In this document: piece after piece, positions 27,270 to 36,542 of the stretch
How the letters are laid out: every line of letters begins with the position of its first letter
Numbering within the stretch: the stretch's first letter is position 1
Assembly: GCA_963738325.1 (NCBI GenBank)
Contig: CAVTWD010000008.1
Location: 485,896-549,895, forward strand
Source of the DNA: CAVTWD01 sp963738325
Lineage (GTDB): Bacteria; Actinomycetota; Acidimicrobiia; Acidimicrobiales; Ilumatobacteraceae
DNA length: 64,000 nt
Direction: 5' to 3'
Translations under genes and position numbers: made by a program
Notes under the pieces: generated by a model
Databases searched by the model: none
Seen by the model: the letters and a program-made list of their open reading frames with translations, nothing else
Told to the model about the DNA's origin: nothing

Positions 27270-27986
27270 GTGGCGTGCACGATCCTGGTCGGCACGAGCG
27301 GTTGGTCCTACGACGACTGGGCCGGCCGGTTCTACCCCCGGGGCCTTTCCCGCACGAACTGGTTGAGCCACTACGCCCGCGAGTTCGCCACCGTCGAGGT
27401 CAACAACACCTTCTACCGCCTCGTCTCGCCCACCGCCGTGAAGCGATGGCGCACGCAGGTGCCTGATGACTTCCGCTTCGTCGTCAAGGGGAGCCGCTAC
27501 ATCACCCACATGAAGCGCCTCCATGACACCGAGGCCGCCACCCGTCGCTTCTTCGAACCTCTCGAACCCCTCGGCGCCACGCTCTCGGTCGTACTCTGGC
27601 AGCTCCCGCCGACGATGCCGGCCGATGCCGGTCTCCTCGATCGCTTCCTCGACACGCTGCCGACAACGGTGAGGCACGCGGTCGAGTTCCGCCACGCGAG
27701 CTGGCTGTGCCAAGAGGTCCGAGACGTGCTCGAAGCCCACCACGCCGCGACGGTGAACGTCAGCGGTCCCCAGCTGCCCGTCGACCTCCACGTCACCTCC
27801 GGCCTTGCTTATGTGCGCTTCCACGGTCTGGCCGAGGGTTACGCGTACGACTACGACGACACCGAGCTGCAGCCCTGGGCCGACCACCTCGCCCGCCAGC
27901 CTGCCGGCTACGCATTCTTCAACAACGACGTGGGCGGCCACGCGGTCGAGAACACGCGCCAGCTCCGGGGCTTGCTGCACTCGTAG
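27270..27986 (+). CDS. DUF72 family protein
   Basis: An intact 238-residue TIM-barrel-like DUF72 protein, GTG at 27270. Family motifs are ILVGTSGWSYDDWAGRFYP, the EVNNTFYRL strand, FVVKGSRYITHMKRL, WQLPPTM, VEFRHASW and the tail YAFFNNDVGGHAVEN. Length is typical. The enzymatic role is unknown. Divergent from DUF2277. Confidence 0.92.
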   Translation: MACTILVGTSGWSYDDWAGRFYPRGLSRTNWLSHYAREFATVEVNNTFYRLVSPTAVKRWRTQVPDDFRFVVKGSRYITHMKRLHDTEAATRRFFEPLEPLGATLSVVLWQLPPTMPADAGLLDRFLDTLPTTVRHAVEFRHASWLCQEVRDVLEAHHAATVNVSGPQLPVDLHVTSGLAYVRFHGLAEGYAYDYDDTELQPWADHLARQPAGYAFFNNDVGGHAVENTRQLRGLLHS

Positions 27987-28001
27987 CGGACCAGCCCTCG
28001 G

Positions 28002-28581
28002 TCACACGATCCCGGCGGCCACCGCGACCCGTCTATAGGCGGCCGCCAACGATGCGATCGTCTCGTGCGCGTTGAGCCCACTCGGATTGGGCAGCACCCA
28101 GAGCTCGGCGGGCCCGACTCCCTCCGGTTGGCGGCCGACGGCGGCTCGCGGCTGGGCAAAGGCCTGGCGGAACGCGGTGAGCCCCACCACGGCCACGACC
28201 TTGGGCTGCACCGACACGACCAGCGCGCGCAGTCGATCGGCCCCGCGCCGGAGCTGCTCGACCGAGAGCTCGTCAGCTCGAGCCGTGGCCACGTTGACCA
28301 GGTTGGTGATGCCCACGTGCCGGGCCTTCAACAAGGCGACGTCGGCTTCATCGAGGCCACGCGAGGCGTCGATGCGGCGGTCGGTGATGCCAGCTTCGTC
28401 CACGGCCGGCCAGAAGCGGTTGCCGGGTCGCGCGAAGTGCCGCGTTGACGGCCGCCGTCCACAGCCCGGGATTGATGCCGACGAACAGGAGCCACACGTC
28501 TGGCCCGAGCAGATCGTCCACGGGATGGCCGCGGAACCGTTCGAGGTCCTCGCGGCGCATCACGCCAGTCCACCACGCCAT
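28002..28581 (-). CDS. mug: Mismatch-specific (G:T/U) DNA glycosylase, Mug/TDG type, one frameshift
   Basis: A single-domain DNA glycosylase that removes uracil or thymine from mispairs. Motif 1 is FVGINPGLW (the GINPG Asn is the catalytic-water residue) and motif 2 is LPNPSGLNAH, which inserts into the helix. The stretch HVGITNLVNVATARADEL lies between them. Frames join at an indel near 28440 (TAAVNA / DEAGITDRRI). About 193 residues when corrected, as in the family. Convergent with DUF72 over 16 bp. Confidence 0.85.
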
Positions 28582-28604
28582 CGCGCGCCTACGATCACCG
28601 CGCC

Positions 28605-30044
28605 ATGGACGACCTCGGTTGGATGGACGCGAGCGCGCAGGCCGAACTCGTGCGCCGAGGAGACGTGACCCCCACCGAGCTGGTCGATGCCGCGATCGCG
28701 CGGATCGAGACGACCAACGGCGAGCTGAACGCCGTCATCACGCCCGTGTTCGACCAGGCCCGCGAAGCGGCGGCGCAGCTCTCCCGTGACGCGCCCTTCG
28801 CCGGGGTCCCGTACCTCCTCAAGGACTTGGCCGTCGAGTGCGCCGGCGTGCGCTTCACCGAGGGATCGCGGTTCCTGCGAGACAACGTCTCGAACCATGA
28901 CCAAGAGCTCGTCGTCCGCCTCCGCCGTGCTGGTCTCGTGATCGTGGGGAAGACGAACACGTGCGAGTTCGGGCTGCAGCCGACGTGTGAGCCGGCACGG
29001 TTCGGCCCGACTCGCAACCCATGGGATCCGTCGCGGACCCCGAGCGGTTCGTCGGGCGGGTCGGCGGCCGCCGTCGCCGCGGGCATGGTGTCGATGGCGC
29101 ACGCCAACGACCTCGGAGGGTCGATCCGGTTCCCGGCCTCGGCTTGTGGGCTCTTCGGTCTCAAGCCGACGCGAGCGAGGAACCCCCTCGGTCCCGAATA
29201 CGGCGACGTCGTCAGCGGGATGGCGGTCGAGCACGCCGTCACACGATCGGTTCGCGACAGCGCGGCCCTGCTCGACGCCACCTCCGGTCCCGACCTCGGT
29301 GACCCCTATCCCGCGCCCCCGGAGCACCGCCCCTTCCTCGACGAGGTGCGCACCGACCCGGGCGCGCTACGCATCGCGTTCACTCGTACTCCCGCGGGTG
29401 GCTTGCCCGCCCATCGCGACTGCCTCCGCGCCATCGACGACGCCATGCACCTGTGCGAGTCACTCGGCCATCACGTCGCCGAGGCCGACCTCGTGGCCCT
29501 CGACGAGCGCGTCGGAGCCGCCATCGGCACCATGTTCAGTGGCGCCGCGGGGTGGATCCTCGCCTACTGGATCCGCAAGCTCGGCCGAGAGCCGGAGCCG
29601 GGCGAGCTCGAACCGCTGACCGAGGCCTTCTGGGACCATGCGAGGATCCTCAGCGCGGGCGACTACCTCCTCGCCATGGACGACCTCCGCGCCTTCTCGC
29701 GAGCGGTGGCGCGGTTCCTGCTCGACTACGACGTGTGGGCGATGCCGACCCTGAGCGAACCACCCGTGCCGATCGGGGAGATGGTCTCCACCCCCGAGGA
29801 CCCCTGGCGGTCATTGAACCGCAGCCGGTACTTCGTCGCCTTTCCCGCGGTCGTGGCGAATGTGACGGGCAACCCGGCGATGTCCGTACCGCTGCACTGG
29901 AACGCCGAGGGACTGCCGATCGGGGTGCACTTCCTGGGACGCTTCGGCGACGAAGCGACTCTCCTGCGCCTTGCCTCCCAGCTCGAACAAGCCAGGCCGT
30001 GGAGCGAGCGCCATCCACCGGTGAACGCCGTCGCCGGTCCGTGA
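28605..30044 (+). CDS. Amidase-signature family hydrolase
   Basis: An intact 479-residue amidase. The catalytic triad is present: Lys73 in VPYLLKDLA, cis-Ser149 in PSGSSGGSAAAVAAG, and nucleophile Ser173 in ANDLGGSIRFPASACG. The C-terminal half ends PLHWNAEGLPIGVHFLGRFG, usual for this group. The substrate (aryl or aliphatic amide, or oligomeric nylon-type amide) is not predictable. It is distinct from gatA at 5190 and has no GatB/GatC partners beside it. Divergent from mug. Confidence 0.9.
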   Translation: MDDLGWMDASAQAELVRRGDVTPTELVDAAIARIETTNGELNAVITPVFDQAREAAAQLSRDAPFAGVPYLLKDLAVECAGVRFTEGSRFLRDNVSNHDQELVVRLRRAGLVIVGKTNTCEFGLQPTCEPARFGPTRNPWDPSRTPSGSSGGSAAAVAAGMVSMAHANDLGGSIRFPASACGLFGLKPTRARNPLGPEYGDVVSGMAVEHAVTRSVRDSAALLDATSGPDLGDPYPAPPEHRPFLDEVRTDPGALRIAFTRTPAGGLPAHRDCLRAIDDAMHLCESLGHHVAEADLVALDERVGAAIGTMFSGAAGWILAYWIRKLGREPEPGELEPLTEAFWDHARILSAGDYLLAMDDLRAFSRAVARFLLDYDVWAMPTLSEPPVPIGEMVSTPEDPWRSLNRSRYFVAFPAVVANVTGNPAMSVPLHWNAEGLPIGVHFLGRFGDEATLLRLASQLEQARPWSERHPPVNAVAGP

Positions 30045-30202
30045 GGCGCGCTCCCGTTTGGCGCCGGCGGGTGTCGTCATGCGCGACGGCATCACCCCGG
30101 GCTGACATACTCATCGGCGCCTTTCAAATGGGCAAGCACTGACAACGGGTGTCCGGCCGATCCGGACGAGATCAAACAATCGGTTCCTGGAGGTACTGAG
30201 TC

Positions 30203-30604
30203 ATGCTCTTCGCCGACTTCCAAGTCGGACAGGTCTTCCTGTCCATGCTGTGGTTCTTCTTGTTCTTCATCTGGATATGGCTGCTGATCGTCGTGTTCGG
30301 CGACATCTTCCGCAGCCATGACCTCGGAGGGTGGGCCAAGGCGCTCTGGATCATCTTCATCATCGTGTTGCCCTTCCTCGGCGTGTTCGTGTACCTGATC
30401 GCTCGGGGCCACAAGATGCAGGAGCACGCCGCCCAGGCGGCCCAAGCCCAGGATGCGGCCATGCGGCAATACGTCCAGAGCGTGGCCAGCACCAGCGGCG
30501 GGAGCGCGGCCGATGAGGTGGCCCGCCTCGCCGACCTGCGCGACAAGGGTGTGATCACGGAGGCCGAGTTCCAGCAGGGCAAGGCGAAGGCGCTCTCCTC
30601 CTGA
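30203..30604 (+). CDS. PLDc_N/SHOCT-domain membrane protein
   Basis: A 133-residue protein. Two hydrophobic spans (residues about 13-33 and 48-68) form the phospholipase D nuclease N-terminal-like hairpin, with SHDLGGWAKALWIIFIIVLPFLGVFVYLIARG. The C-terminal 30 residues are a SHOCT oligomerisation motif (ADEVARLADLRDKGVITEAEFQQGKAKAL). A GGAGG site lies nine bases before the ATG. No catalytic residues. The preceding 150 bp (30045-30202) hold no gene. Confidence 0.85.
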   Translation: MLFADFQVGQVFLSMLWFFLFFIWIWLLIVVFGDIFRSHDLGGWAKALWIIFIIVLPFLGVFVYLIARGHKMQEHAAQAAQAQDAAMRQYVQSVASTSGGSAADEVARLADLRDKGVITEAEFQQGKAKALSS

Positions 30605-30624
30605 GCGACACGGCCACGTCGCGG

Positions 30625-32085
30625 GTGTCGGCTCCGGAGCCGGGAACCGAGGCACGCAGGCACGAGGCGTCGGCTGGGGAGCGCATCGAGCGCTCCCCAG
30701 CCGACGTCCTCCGCCTGGCGGTGGCGGCGGTCGTCCTCGTCGTTCTCCTCATCATCGAGGGGCTCTTCGGCGACACGCTCGTCGCCTTCGGCTCGGACCT
30801 GTTGCGCGGGCTCGACGCCCTGCCGGCGTGGATCGTCGACGTCATCGTCGTCGGCACTCGCATCCTGGCCATCGTCGTCCTCGGCGGTGGGTTCCTCTGG
30901 ACGGTGGCCAAGCAGCGTTGGCGGATGCTGGCCACCGTGGCCATCGCCGGCGTGCTGGCCGGGCTGTTGGTCCCCTTGCTCCACGGGCTGACCGACCCCG
31001 GCGAAGGGCGGACGACCATCGATCTGAACGCCGGTCTCGGGCCCCTCACGAGCCGCGCCTTCCCGAGCGCAGTGGGGATCGGCGTGGTCGCCGCCGTCCT
31101 CACGGCGGCGGCGCCATGGCTCGGCCGTCGATGGCGCGAAGCCGGATGGGCGCTGATCCTGGGCCTGGTCTTCACGAGGTTCCTCGCGTCGCCGGTCTCC
31201 TTCGACTCGGTGCAGGCTCCGCTCGTCGGCTGGTTGATCGGCGCCGCCGTGCTGGTGGCGATGGGCGCTCCGTCGCGCCGGCCGACCACCGAGGCCGTGG
31301 TCGAGGGGCTGGCGAGCGTCGGGCTGCCGGTCAAGTCGCTCGACAAGGCGAGTGTCGACGCCCGCGGCTCGACGCCGTACTTCGGTGAGGGTCTCGACGG
31401 CGACAAGCTCTTCGTCAAAGCGCTGGGGGAAGACGAGCGCAGCGCCGACCTCCTGTTCCGCTTCTACCGGCGACTCCAGCCTCGCGATTTCGGTGACGAG
31501 CGGCCGTTCAACTCGCTGCGGCGCACCGTCGAGCACGAGGCGCTCGTGGCGCTCGCCGCCACCAGCCTGGGCGTGAAAACGCCACCGCTGCGGGCCTTCG
31601 CCACGGCCGACCCGAACGGGTACGTGCTCGCGTACGAGGCGATCGCCGGCCGGTCGCTCGACCGTCTCGACCAGAGCGAGCTCACCGACGACATGCTGGC
31701 GGCCATCTGGCACCTCGTCGCCCAACTGCGCCACCATCGCATCGCCCATCGCGACCTGCGGTTGGCGAACATCTTCGTCGACGACACGGGCGAGGTCTGG
31801 CTCATCGACTTCGGCTTCAGCGAGATGGCGGCCGCCGACCTGCTGCTCGCCACCGACGTGGCCGAGCTGTTGTCGTCGTCGAGCGTGTACGTCGGCCCCG
31901 AGCGCGCCATCGCCCCTGCCGTGGCCACCACCGACCGCGCCACGCTGCTGCGAGCGAGAGACCGGCTGCAGCGCTGGGCCTTGAGCGGCGCCACCCGCAG
32001 CGCGCTCAAGGCTCGACCGGGCCTGCTCGACGAGGTACGCGGCCGGCTCGGGGAGGCGGCCGAAGCCGGCGGCACGGCCACGTGA
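30625..32085 (+). CDS. Membrane protein: degenerate PAP2-like domain fused to a protein/lipid-kinase-like domain
   Basis: 486 residues from GTG 30625. Residues about 30-215 hold six spans with a PAP2-like layout in which key residues are gone: RAFPSAVGIGV (145-155) stands where S-G-H is expected, and TRFLASPVSFDSVQAPLVGW (184-203) where the R...H...D motif is expected. Residues about 245-450 are a kinase domain with K265 (FVKAL), HRD at 375-377, Asn382 and DFG at 395-397, all intact. The downstream gene (32120) encodes a complete PAP2 phosphatase. In other actinobacteria similar PAP2-kinase units sit in front of MprF-like flippase domains; that part is absent here. Substrate unknown. Confidence 0.72.
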   Translation: MSAPEPGTEARRHEASAGERIERSPADVLRLAVAAVVLVVLLIIEGLFGDTLVAFGSDLLRGLDALPAWIVDVIVVGTRILAIVVLGGGFLWTVAKQRWRMLATVAIAGVLAGLLVPLLHGLTDPGEGRTTIDLNAGLGPLTSRAFPSAVGIGVVAAVLTAAAPWLGRRWREAGWALILGLVFTRFLASPVSFDSVQAPLVGWLIGAAVLVAMGAPSRRPTTEAVVEGLASVGLPVKSLDKASVDARGSTPYFGEGLDGDKLFVKALGEDERSADLLFRFYRRLQPRDFGDERPFNSLRRTVEHEALVALAATSLGVKTPPLRAFATADPNGYVLAYEAIAGRSLDRLDQSELTDDMLAAIWHLVAQLRHHRIAHRDLRLANIFVDDTGEVWLIDFGFSEMAAADLLLATDVAELLSSSSVYVGPERAIAPAVATTDRATLLRARDRLQRWALSGATRSALKARPGLLDEVRGRLGEAAEAGGTAT

Positions 32086-32119
32086 TCGGAGGCGAAGCGG
32101 TCGATCCGCCAAGCGGGCG

Positions 32120-32719
32120 ATGAACCCTAGGTGGCTCTTCGTCGCGGGAGCCGGACTCGTGGTGCTCGCCCTCTCGATCAACGAGGCTCGCAAACCATCG
32201 ATCAGCGCGGCCGAAGCGCGCGCCTTCCGCGCCTGCAACCGGCTTCCCGGATGGCTCCACTGGGTCCTGTGGCTCCCGATGCAACTCGGCAACCTCGTGG
32301 TCGGCACACTCGTGGGCCTGGCCGTGGCGATCGCCTACGGCGACGTGGCCGTCGGCATCGGCGTGATCCTCGCGATGCTGCTGAAGCTCGTGACCGAACG
32401 AGTCATCCGCCATCGCATGGCTGACTACCTGACCGTCCGCCAGCGGCCGGGGACGAGCCAGGTCGCGGCCATCCTGCGGGGAGGCGACGTGCCGGCTTCC
32501 GGGCCGAGCTTCCCGTCCGGGCATGTCATCCTGGTCGCCGCCATCGCCTGCGTCGTGGCGCCAGACCTGCCGGTGGCATGGTGGTGGCTCCCCTTCCTCG
32601 CCACCCTGCTCGTGATGTTCGGGCGCGTCTACGTCGGCGCCCACAACCCTCTCGATGTCACCGCCGGTCTCGGCGCGGGCCTCGTGCTGGGCGGCATCCT
32701 GGCCGTGTTCGTCAACTGA
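32120..32719 (+). CDS. PAP2-family phosphatase, intact catalytic motifs
   Basis: A 199-residue membrane phosphatase. It has motif 1 K89 through RP (about 110), motif 2 PSFPSGHVIL (His135) and motif 3 RVYVGAHNPLDV (Arg169, His175, Asp179). Five spans are evident. It starts 34 bp after the kinase-fusion gene, so it is co-transcribed. Its partner has a broken PAP2 domain, so this could supply the missing phosphatase activity (undecaprenyl-PP or phosphatidic-acid type). Confidence 0.85.
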   Translation: MNPRWLFVAGAGLVVLALSINEARKPSISAAEARAFRACNRLPGWLHWVLWLPMQLGNLVVGTLVGLAVAIAYGDVAVGIGVILAMLLKLVTERVIRHRMADYLTVRQRPGTSQVAAILRGGDVPASGPSFPSGHVILVAAIACVVAPDLPVAWWWLPFLATLLVMFGRVYVGAHNPLDVTAGLGAGLVLGGILAVFVN

Positions 32720-32752
32720 CGTGACGGCGGGCGGTCCCTCCCGCTTCGCGGG

Positions 32753-33232
32753 TCAAGCGCACTTCAGGTTCTCCAGGCTCGTGAGCAGGGTGCTCCCTGT
32801 CTGCTGCACATCCTTGCCCGCGGTCACCACCGCGGCGATGCCCCCGGAGCTGACGTTCGTCACCGCCGTCTGCAGTTGGCTCAGGGAGTCTTCGAGCGCC
32901 TTGACCTGTGGCTGAAGGTCGGAGGTGGCCGCCGACTTCACCGCTTCCAGGTTGGTCTTCACGTTGGTGAGCGCGGTCTGCAATGACGACGTGCCGTTCT
33001 TCACGACATCGATGCTCGTCAGGTCCTGGATCGACGCCTTGAGCACGTCCCGCGCCGCGCACAGTTGGGCACTGGCGGTTCCTGCCGTCGCCGATCCAGT
33101 GGCCGAGGTGGTGACGCTGGTGGTGGCGGTGGTGGCCGACGAGCTCGAGGAACTGCTACTGCCACACGCCCCGACGGCGAGGGCGAGGCCGACGAAGGCC
33201 ACCGCAGCGGCACGAGTGGGGATCTGGGTCAT
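32753..33232 (-). CDS. Lipoprotein, function unknown
   Basis: A 159-residue protein with a signal peptide and lipobox LAVGAC (Cys23). A poly-Ser/Thr linker follows, then a helical, Val/Thr/Ser-rich body with repeated L..L...V pattern (KTNLEAVKSAATSDLQPQVKALEDS). It ends with a cysteine (LENLKCA) that may pair with the one near residue 58. The sequence type is common in actinobacteria and no function is assigned. It converges on the PAP2 gene. Confidence 0.75.
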   Translation of the reverse strand: MTQIPTRAAAVAFVGLALAVGACGSSSSSSSSATTATTSVTTSATGSATAGTASAQLCAARDVLKASIQDLTSIDVVKNGTSSLQTALTNVKTNLEAVKSAATSDLQPQVKALEDSLSQLQTAVTNVSSGGIAAVVTAGKDVQQTGSTLLTSLENLKCA

Positions 33233-33322
33233 GGGCTGCTCCGTGCTCGGGCGCCCGGGTCCGGGGCGCGAGGCGTGTCGTACGCATCATGCCCGCAGAC
33301 AGGCCGCGCGCAATCGTCCCAT

Positions 33323-33339
33323 GGGGGATGAAATCCCCC
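33323..33339. other. Perfect 7-bp hairpin between lipoprotein and regulator genes
   Basis: GGGGGAT-GAA-ATCCCCC lies 30 bp beyond the end of the large regulator gene and 91 bp upstream of the lipoprotein start, both minus strand. It may end the azlCD-regulator transcript. No U-tract follows. Confidence 0.4.
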
Positions 33340-33368
33340 TCCGGATCGTTCATCGTCACGACGACGGT

Positions 33369-36300
33369 TCAGGCGGGCGCGCCCGCGGCGTGTTCGGCCG
33401 CCGCCCGCCGGCAGCGCTCGGCGTCGAGCGGCTGGCCCGCTCGTTGGAACCGCTCACACGCCGACTGCATCTCGTCACGCGCCGCCGCGACATCGCCCTG
33501 CGCGGCCGCCAGCGCGGCCCGCGCCTCGGCCAGCCCGGCCTCCCACGACGTCCCCTGCCACATCATCGCCGACCGGTCGGCCACGGCCAAGAGACGCTTG
33601 GCGCTGTCGAGATCACCGGCCTGCGCGCAGGCGATCGACGCCGGCACCCACAGCATGACCGAGCAGAACGGGCAGGCGTCGTCCCAAGCGAGCATCGACT
33701 CGGCCCGGTCGACCGTGGCCCGAGCCTCGATGGCGTTCGGGGCCGCCAGGATCATCGTCCCGAAGATCCGTTGGAGCAGATGTTTGGCGATCATCGAGCC
33801 ACGCGCCAAGGGGAAGGCTTCCTGCAGCAGTCGCAGGGCCTCAGCGCCGTCACCCTGGGCGATTCGCACCTCGGCGAGTCGCTGCAACGAGTGCGCCTGA
33901 CCACCCGGTGAGCCGAGGTCACGGTGCAACTCGCCGGCCTCGATGAGCTCGGCCGCGGCGAGCTCGAGGTCGCCCGACAGGAGCGCGGCTTCGCCGATCA
34001 GCGCCGATGCGAACGCGGCGGCGCGTAGGGCCCCGCTACGGCGTGCGGTGGTCTGCAGGTCTCGGGCGACGGCGATGACCTCGGCGTAGGGCGTCGATCC
34101 GTACAACAGGTACTCGGCCGGGCAGAGGTAGCCGTCGAAGATCGCGTTGGCCATCTCCGGGTCCTCGCGCATCCGCCGCAGCTCGAGGCGCATCCGGTCG
34201 AACCACGTGCCTGAGAGATGCGCCAGGAAGCCTTGCAGCGCGATCAGGTCCAGCACCTTCCAGCTGCGCTCGCCGGCGAGCACCAGCTTCTGCGCCTCCT
34301 CGCTGGCCACGCGGGCCATCTCCAGGTCGGCGGAGAAGAACGCACACTTGCCCCGGACGAGGAGGATGTCGGCGTCGTCGACGCCACCATCGGTCTCGAC
34401 TCCGTCGAGGGCGGCGCCGGCGGTCTCCAAGTCTCCCGACATCATCGCGGTGCGAGCCAGGCGGACGCGCAGCGAACGAGCCGCCTCCGGGGCGGCGCCG
34501 TCGAGCGCTTCCCGGTAGGCCGACGCCGCCATCGGGTCGCCGAGCGCGTTGAGCAGATCGCCGCGCAGGGACAGCGCCATGGCGCGGTGAGCACCGGTGG
34601 CATGAGGAAGGACGGCGTCGACGAGAGAGAGGGCGTCCCGGTAGGCACCGACCGCGGCTTCGGTCTCCGCAGCACGAAGGAGGTAGGGCACCGCCTCCGC
34701 GGTCGCCCCGGATTGAAGGAGGTGATGACCGACGCGTGCGGGCGACGAGCCCAGCTCGATCAGGCGGTGCGCCGCGTTGCGATGGATGAGTCGACGGCGG
34801 TGCGGCGGGACGTCGTCGAGGAGCGCGTCGCGGACGAGACCATGGCGGAACCGGTATCCCGAGCTTGCCGGCTCGATGATCGAGGCGCCGAGGGCGGCGT
34901 CGAGATGATCGAACGCCTCTTCCTCCGGTCGCCCGGACAGGGCCACGAACTCGTCGGTGTCGAACGACGAGCCCACGATGGCCACCCGCTGCAGGATCTC
35001 GCGGGTCTCCGGGGCGATGCCGCCGACCACGTTGGCGTCGAGCACCTGGACCCAGCTCGGCTCGGTGGCCGCGCGCCGGGCGAGCTCGTTCACCGCGAAC
35101 GGGAGACCGCGAGCGAGGACGGCGATCTGCTCGACCTGCTCGGCGGTGGGCTCGGAGAGGTGACGGCGGATGAGCGTGGCGGTCGCTTCCTCGGCGAGCG
35201 GGCCGAGCTCGAGCTCGATCGCTCCGTACCTGTCGAGCAGGCTCCGGCGTGTCTCCGCCAGCATGTCGGACCTGGGCGCCGGTCGATGCGCCACCACGAT
35301 GCAGACCCGTTCGTCATGCGTCGAGCGGGCGATGTAGTGGAGCAGTCGCAGGCTGGCGTCGTCGGCGTCGTGGACGTCGTCGATGGTCAGCAGCAGGCCA
35401 TTGGTCGCCGAGGCCAGCCGGACCAGCTCGGCGGCGGCGACGAAGAGTCTTTGGTGGGAACCCGCGCCGCTCCACGCGAGGTCCGTCCCGGCGAGGGCCC
35501 GCTCGATCTCCTCGCGATGGTGGTCGGGTAGGCCGTCGAGGAGGGGCGGATGGCGCCGGCACACATCGGCGAGCGCCTCGACGATCGGGGCGTACGGCCA
35601 CGCGCCTTCGACCGGTGCGGAGGTTCCGTGCCCCGCACGGAAGCCCAGCTCCTTGGCTCGCGCCGTGATGGCGGCGAGGAGCGACGACTTCCCCACGCCC
35701 GCCACCCCGCTCACCACGAGCGTGCGGCTCTGCCCGGCCGCCGCCTCGAGGAGGGCTCGTTCGGCAATGGCGAGCTCTGGCTCACGCCCGACGAGGGTCT
35801 CGACGCGTCTCGGGATGACCTGCTGCTCGGCGAGCAAGCGGTCGCGCAGGTCGAGGGCCTCGCGGCCCGGGGCGACACCGAGCTCACCCCGCAAGGCGCG
35901 ATCCATACGTTCGAACTGGCGCACCGCGGCGTGGCGGTCGCCGTTGGCCGCGTGCTGGCGCATGAGGGCGAGATGGGCGATCTCATCCGTGGCGTCCAGC
36001 TCGACCACCGCCTCCCAACGACCATCGAGCCGCAACAAGTCGAGGTAGCGCAACCGGAGCTGCTCGCGACGATCCTCGGCCCACACCTCGTAGCGATCCT
36101 CGGGCAGCAGCTCGCCCCCGTACATGGCCAGCGCGCGCCGAGCGCCGACGGCATCGCCATCGGCCAGGGCGCGGCGAGCCAGGTCCTCGAACTCGGTGAC
36201 GTCGACGGTCGCGTCGACATCGGGGAGCAGCACGGCCTGGTCACCCCGGAGCACGACCGCGTTGGGCAGCCCGATCGCCCGCCGTGCGTAGTGCGCGGCC

Positions 36301-36542
36301 TTGTGCAGCTTCGGGGCCGCCTCCTCGATCGTGTCCTCGGGCCAGAGGAGGTCGATCACCTGCTCGCGATGCAGCCGCCGTCCCCGTGCGAGCGCGAGCA
36401 CCTTCACCAACGCCGCCGCCTGGCGGCGGGTCCATGGCCGATCGACGACCGCGGCGCCGTCGACCGTCATGTTGAAGTCGCCGAGCAGGGTGATGTGGAC
36501 CATCGACATTCCCGGACCTGTTCCTTCTGCCTCGTCACTCAT
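33369..36542 (-). CDS. Large SARP/BTAD-AAA-TPR transcriptional regulator
   Basis: An intact 1057-residue regulator. Residues about 14-110 form a winged-helix OmpR-like DNA-binding domain (HITLLGDFNMTVDGAAV ... RRQAAALVKVLALARGRRLHREQVIDLLWP). Residues 111-245 form the bacterial transcriptional activator (BTAD) domain. Residues 250-570 are an AAA/STAND ATPase with Walker A GVAGVGKSS (279-287) and Walker B LLLTIDDVHDAD. Residues 600-1050 are TPR-like helices. There is no C-terminal LuxR domain, so DNA binding is N-terminal as in SARP and MalT-like hybrids. The ATG overlaps the azlD stop (ATGA), so it is translated with azlCD. Confidence 0.88.
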   Translation of the reverse strand: MSDEAEGTGPGMSMVHITLLGDFNMTVDGAAVVDRPWTRRQAAALVKVLALARGRRLHREQVIDLLWPEDTIEEAAPKLHKAAHYARRAIGLPNAVVLRGDQAVLLPDVDATVDVTEFEDLARRALADGDAVGARRALAMYGGELLPEDRYEVWAEDRREQLRLRYLDLLRLDGRWEAVVELDATDEIAHLALMRQHAANGDRHAAVRQFERMDRALRGELGVAPGREALDLRDRLLAEQQVIPRRVETLVGREPELAIAERALLEAAAGQSRTLVVSGVAGVGKSSLLAAITARAKELGFRAGHGTSAPVEGAWPYAPIVEALADVCRRHPPLLDGLPDHHREEIERALAGTDLAWSGAGSHQRLFVAAAELVRLASATNGLLLTIDDVHDADDASLRLLHYIARSTHDERVCIVVAHRPAPRSDMLAETRRSLLDRYGAIELELGPLAEEATATLIRRHLSEPTAEQVEQIAVLARGLPFAVNELARRAATEPSWVQVLDANVVGGIAPETREILQRVAIVGSSFDTDEFVALSGRPEEEAFDHLDAALGASIIEPASSGYRFRHGLVRDALLDDVPPHRRRLIHRNAAHRLIELGSSPARVGHHLLQSGATAEAVPYLLRAAETEAAVGAYRDALSLVDAVLPHATGAHRAMALSLRGDLLNALGDPMAASAYREALDGAAPEAARSLRVRLARTAMMSGDLETAGAALDGVETDGGVDDADILLVRGKCAFFSADLEMARVASEEAQKLVLAGERSWKVLDLIALQGFLAHLSGTWFDRMRLELRRMREDPEMANAIFDGYLCPAEYLLYGSTPYAEVIAVARDLQTTARRSGALRAAAFASALIGEAALLSGDLELAAAELIEAGELHRDLGSPGGQAHSLQRLAEVRIAQGDGAEALRLLQEAFPLARGSMIAKHLLQRIFGTMILAAPNAIEARATVDRAESMLAWDDACPFCSVMLWVPASIACAQAGDLDSAKRLLAVADRSAMMWQGTSWEAGLAEARAALAAAQGDVAAARDEMQSACERFQRAGQPLDAERCRRAAAEHAAGAPA

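Noticed and set aside
30172..32307. 711-codon minus-strand open frame opposite the SHOCT and kinase genes
   Set aside because: The plus strand carries a kinase domain with HRD/DFG and a SHOCT motif; the minus frame is His/Arg/Gln-rich with no motif.
33160..33170. Serine run in the lipoprotein taken as a microsatellite
   Set aside because: It encodes the expected flexible linker after a lipobox; synonymous codons vary within it.
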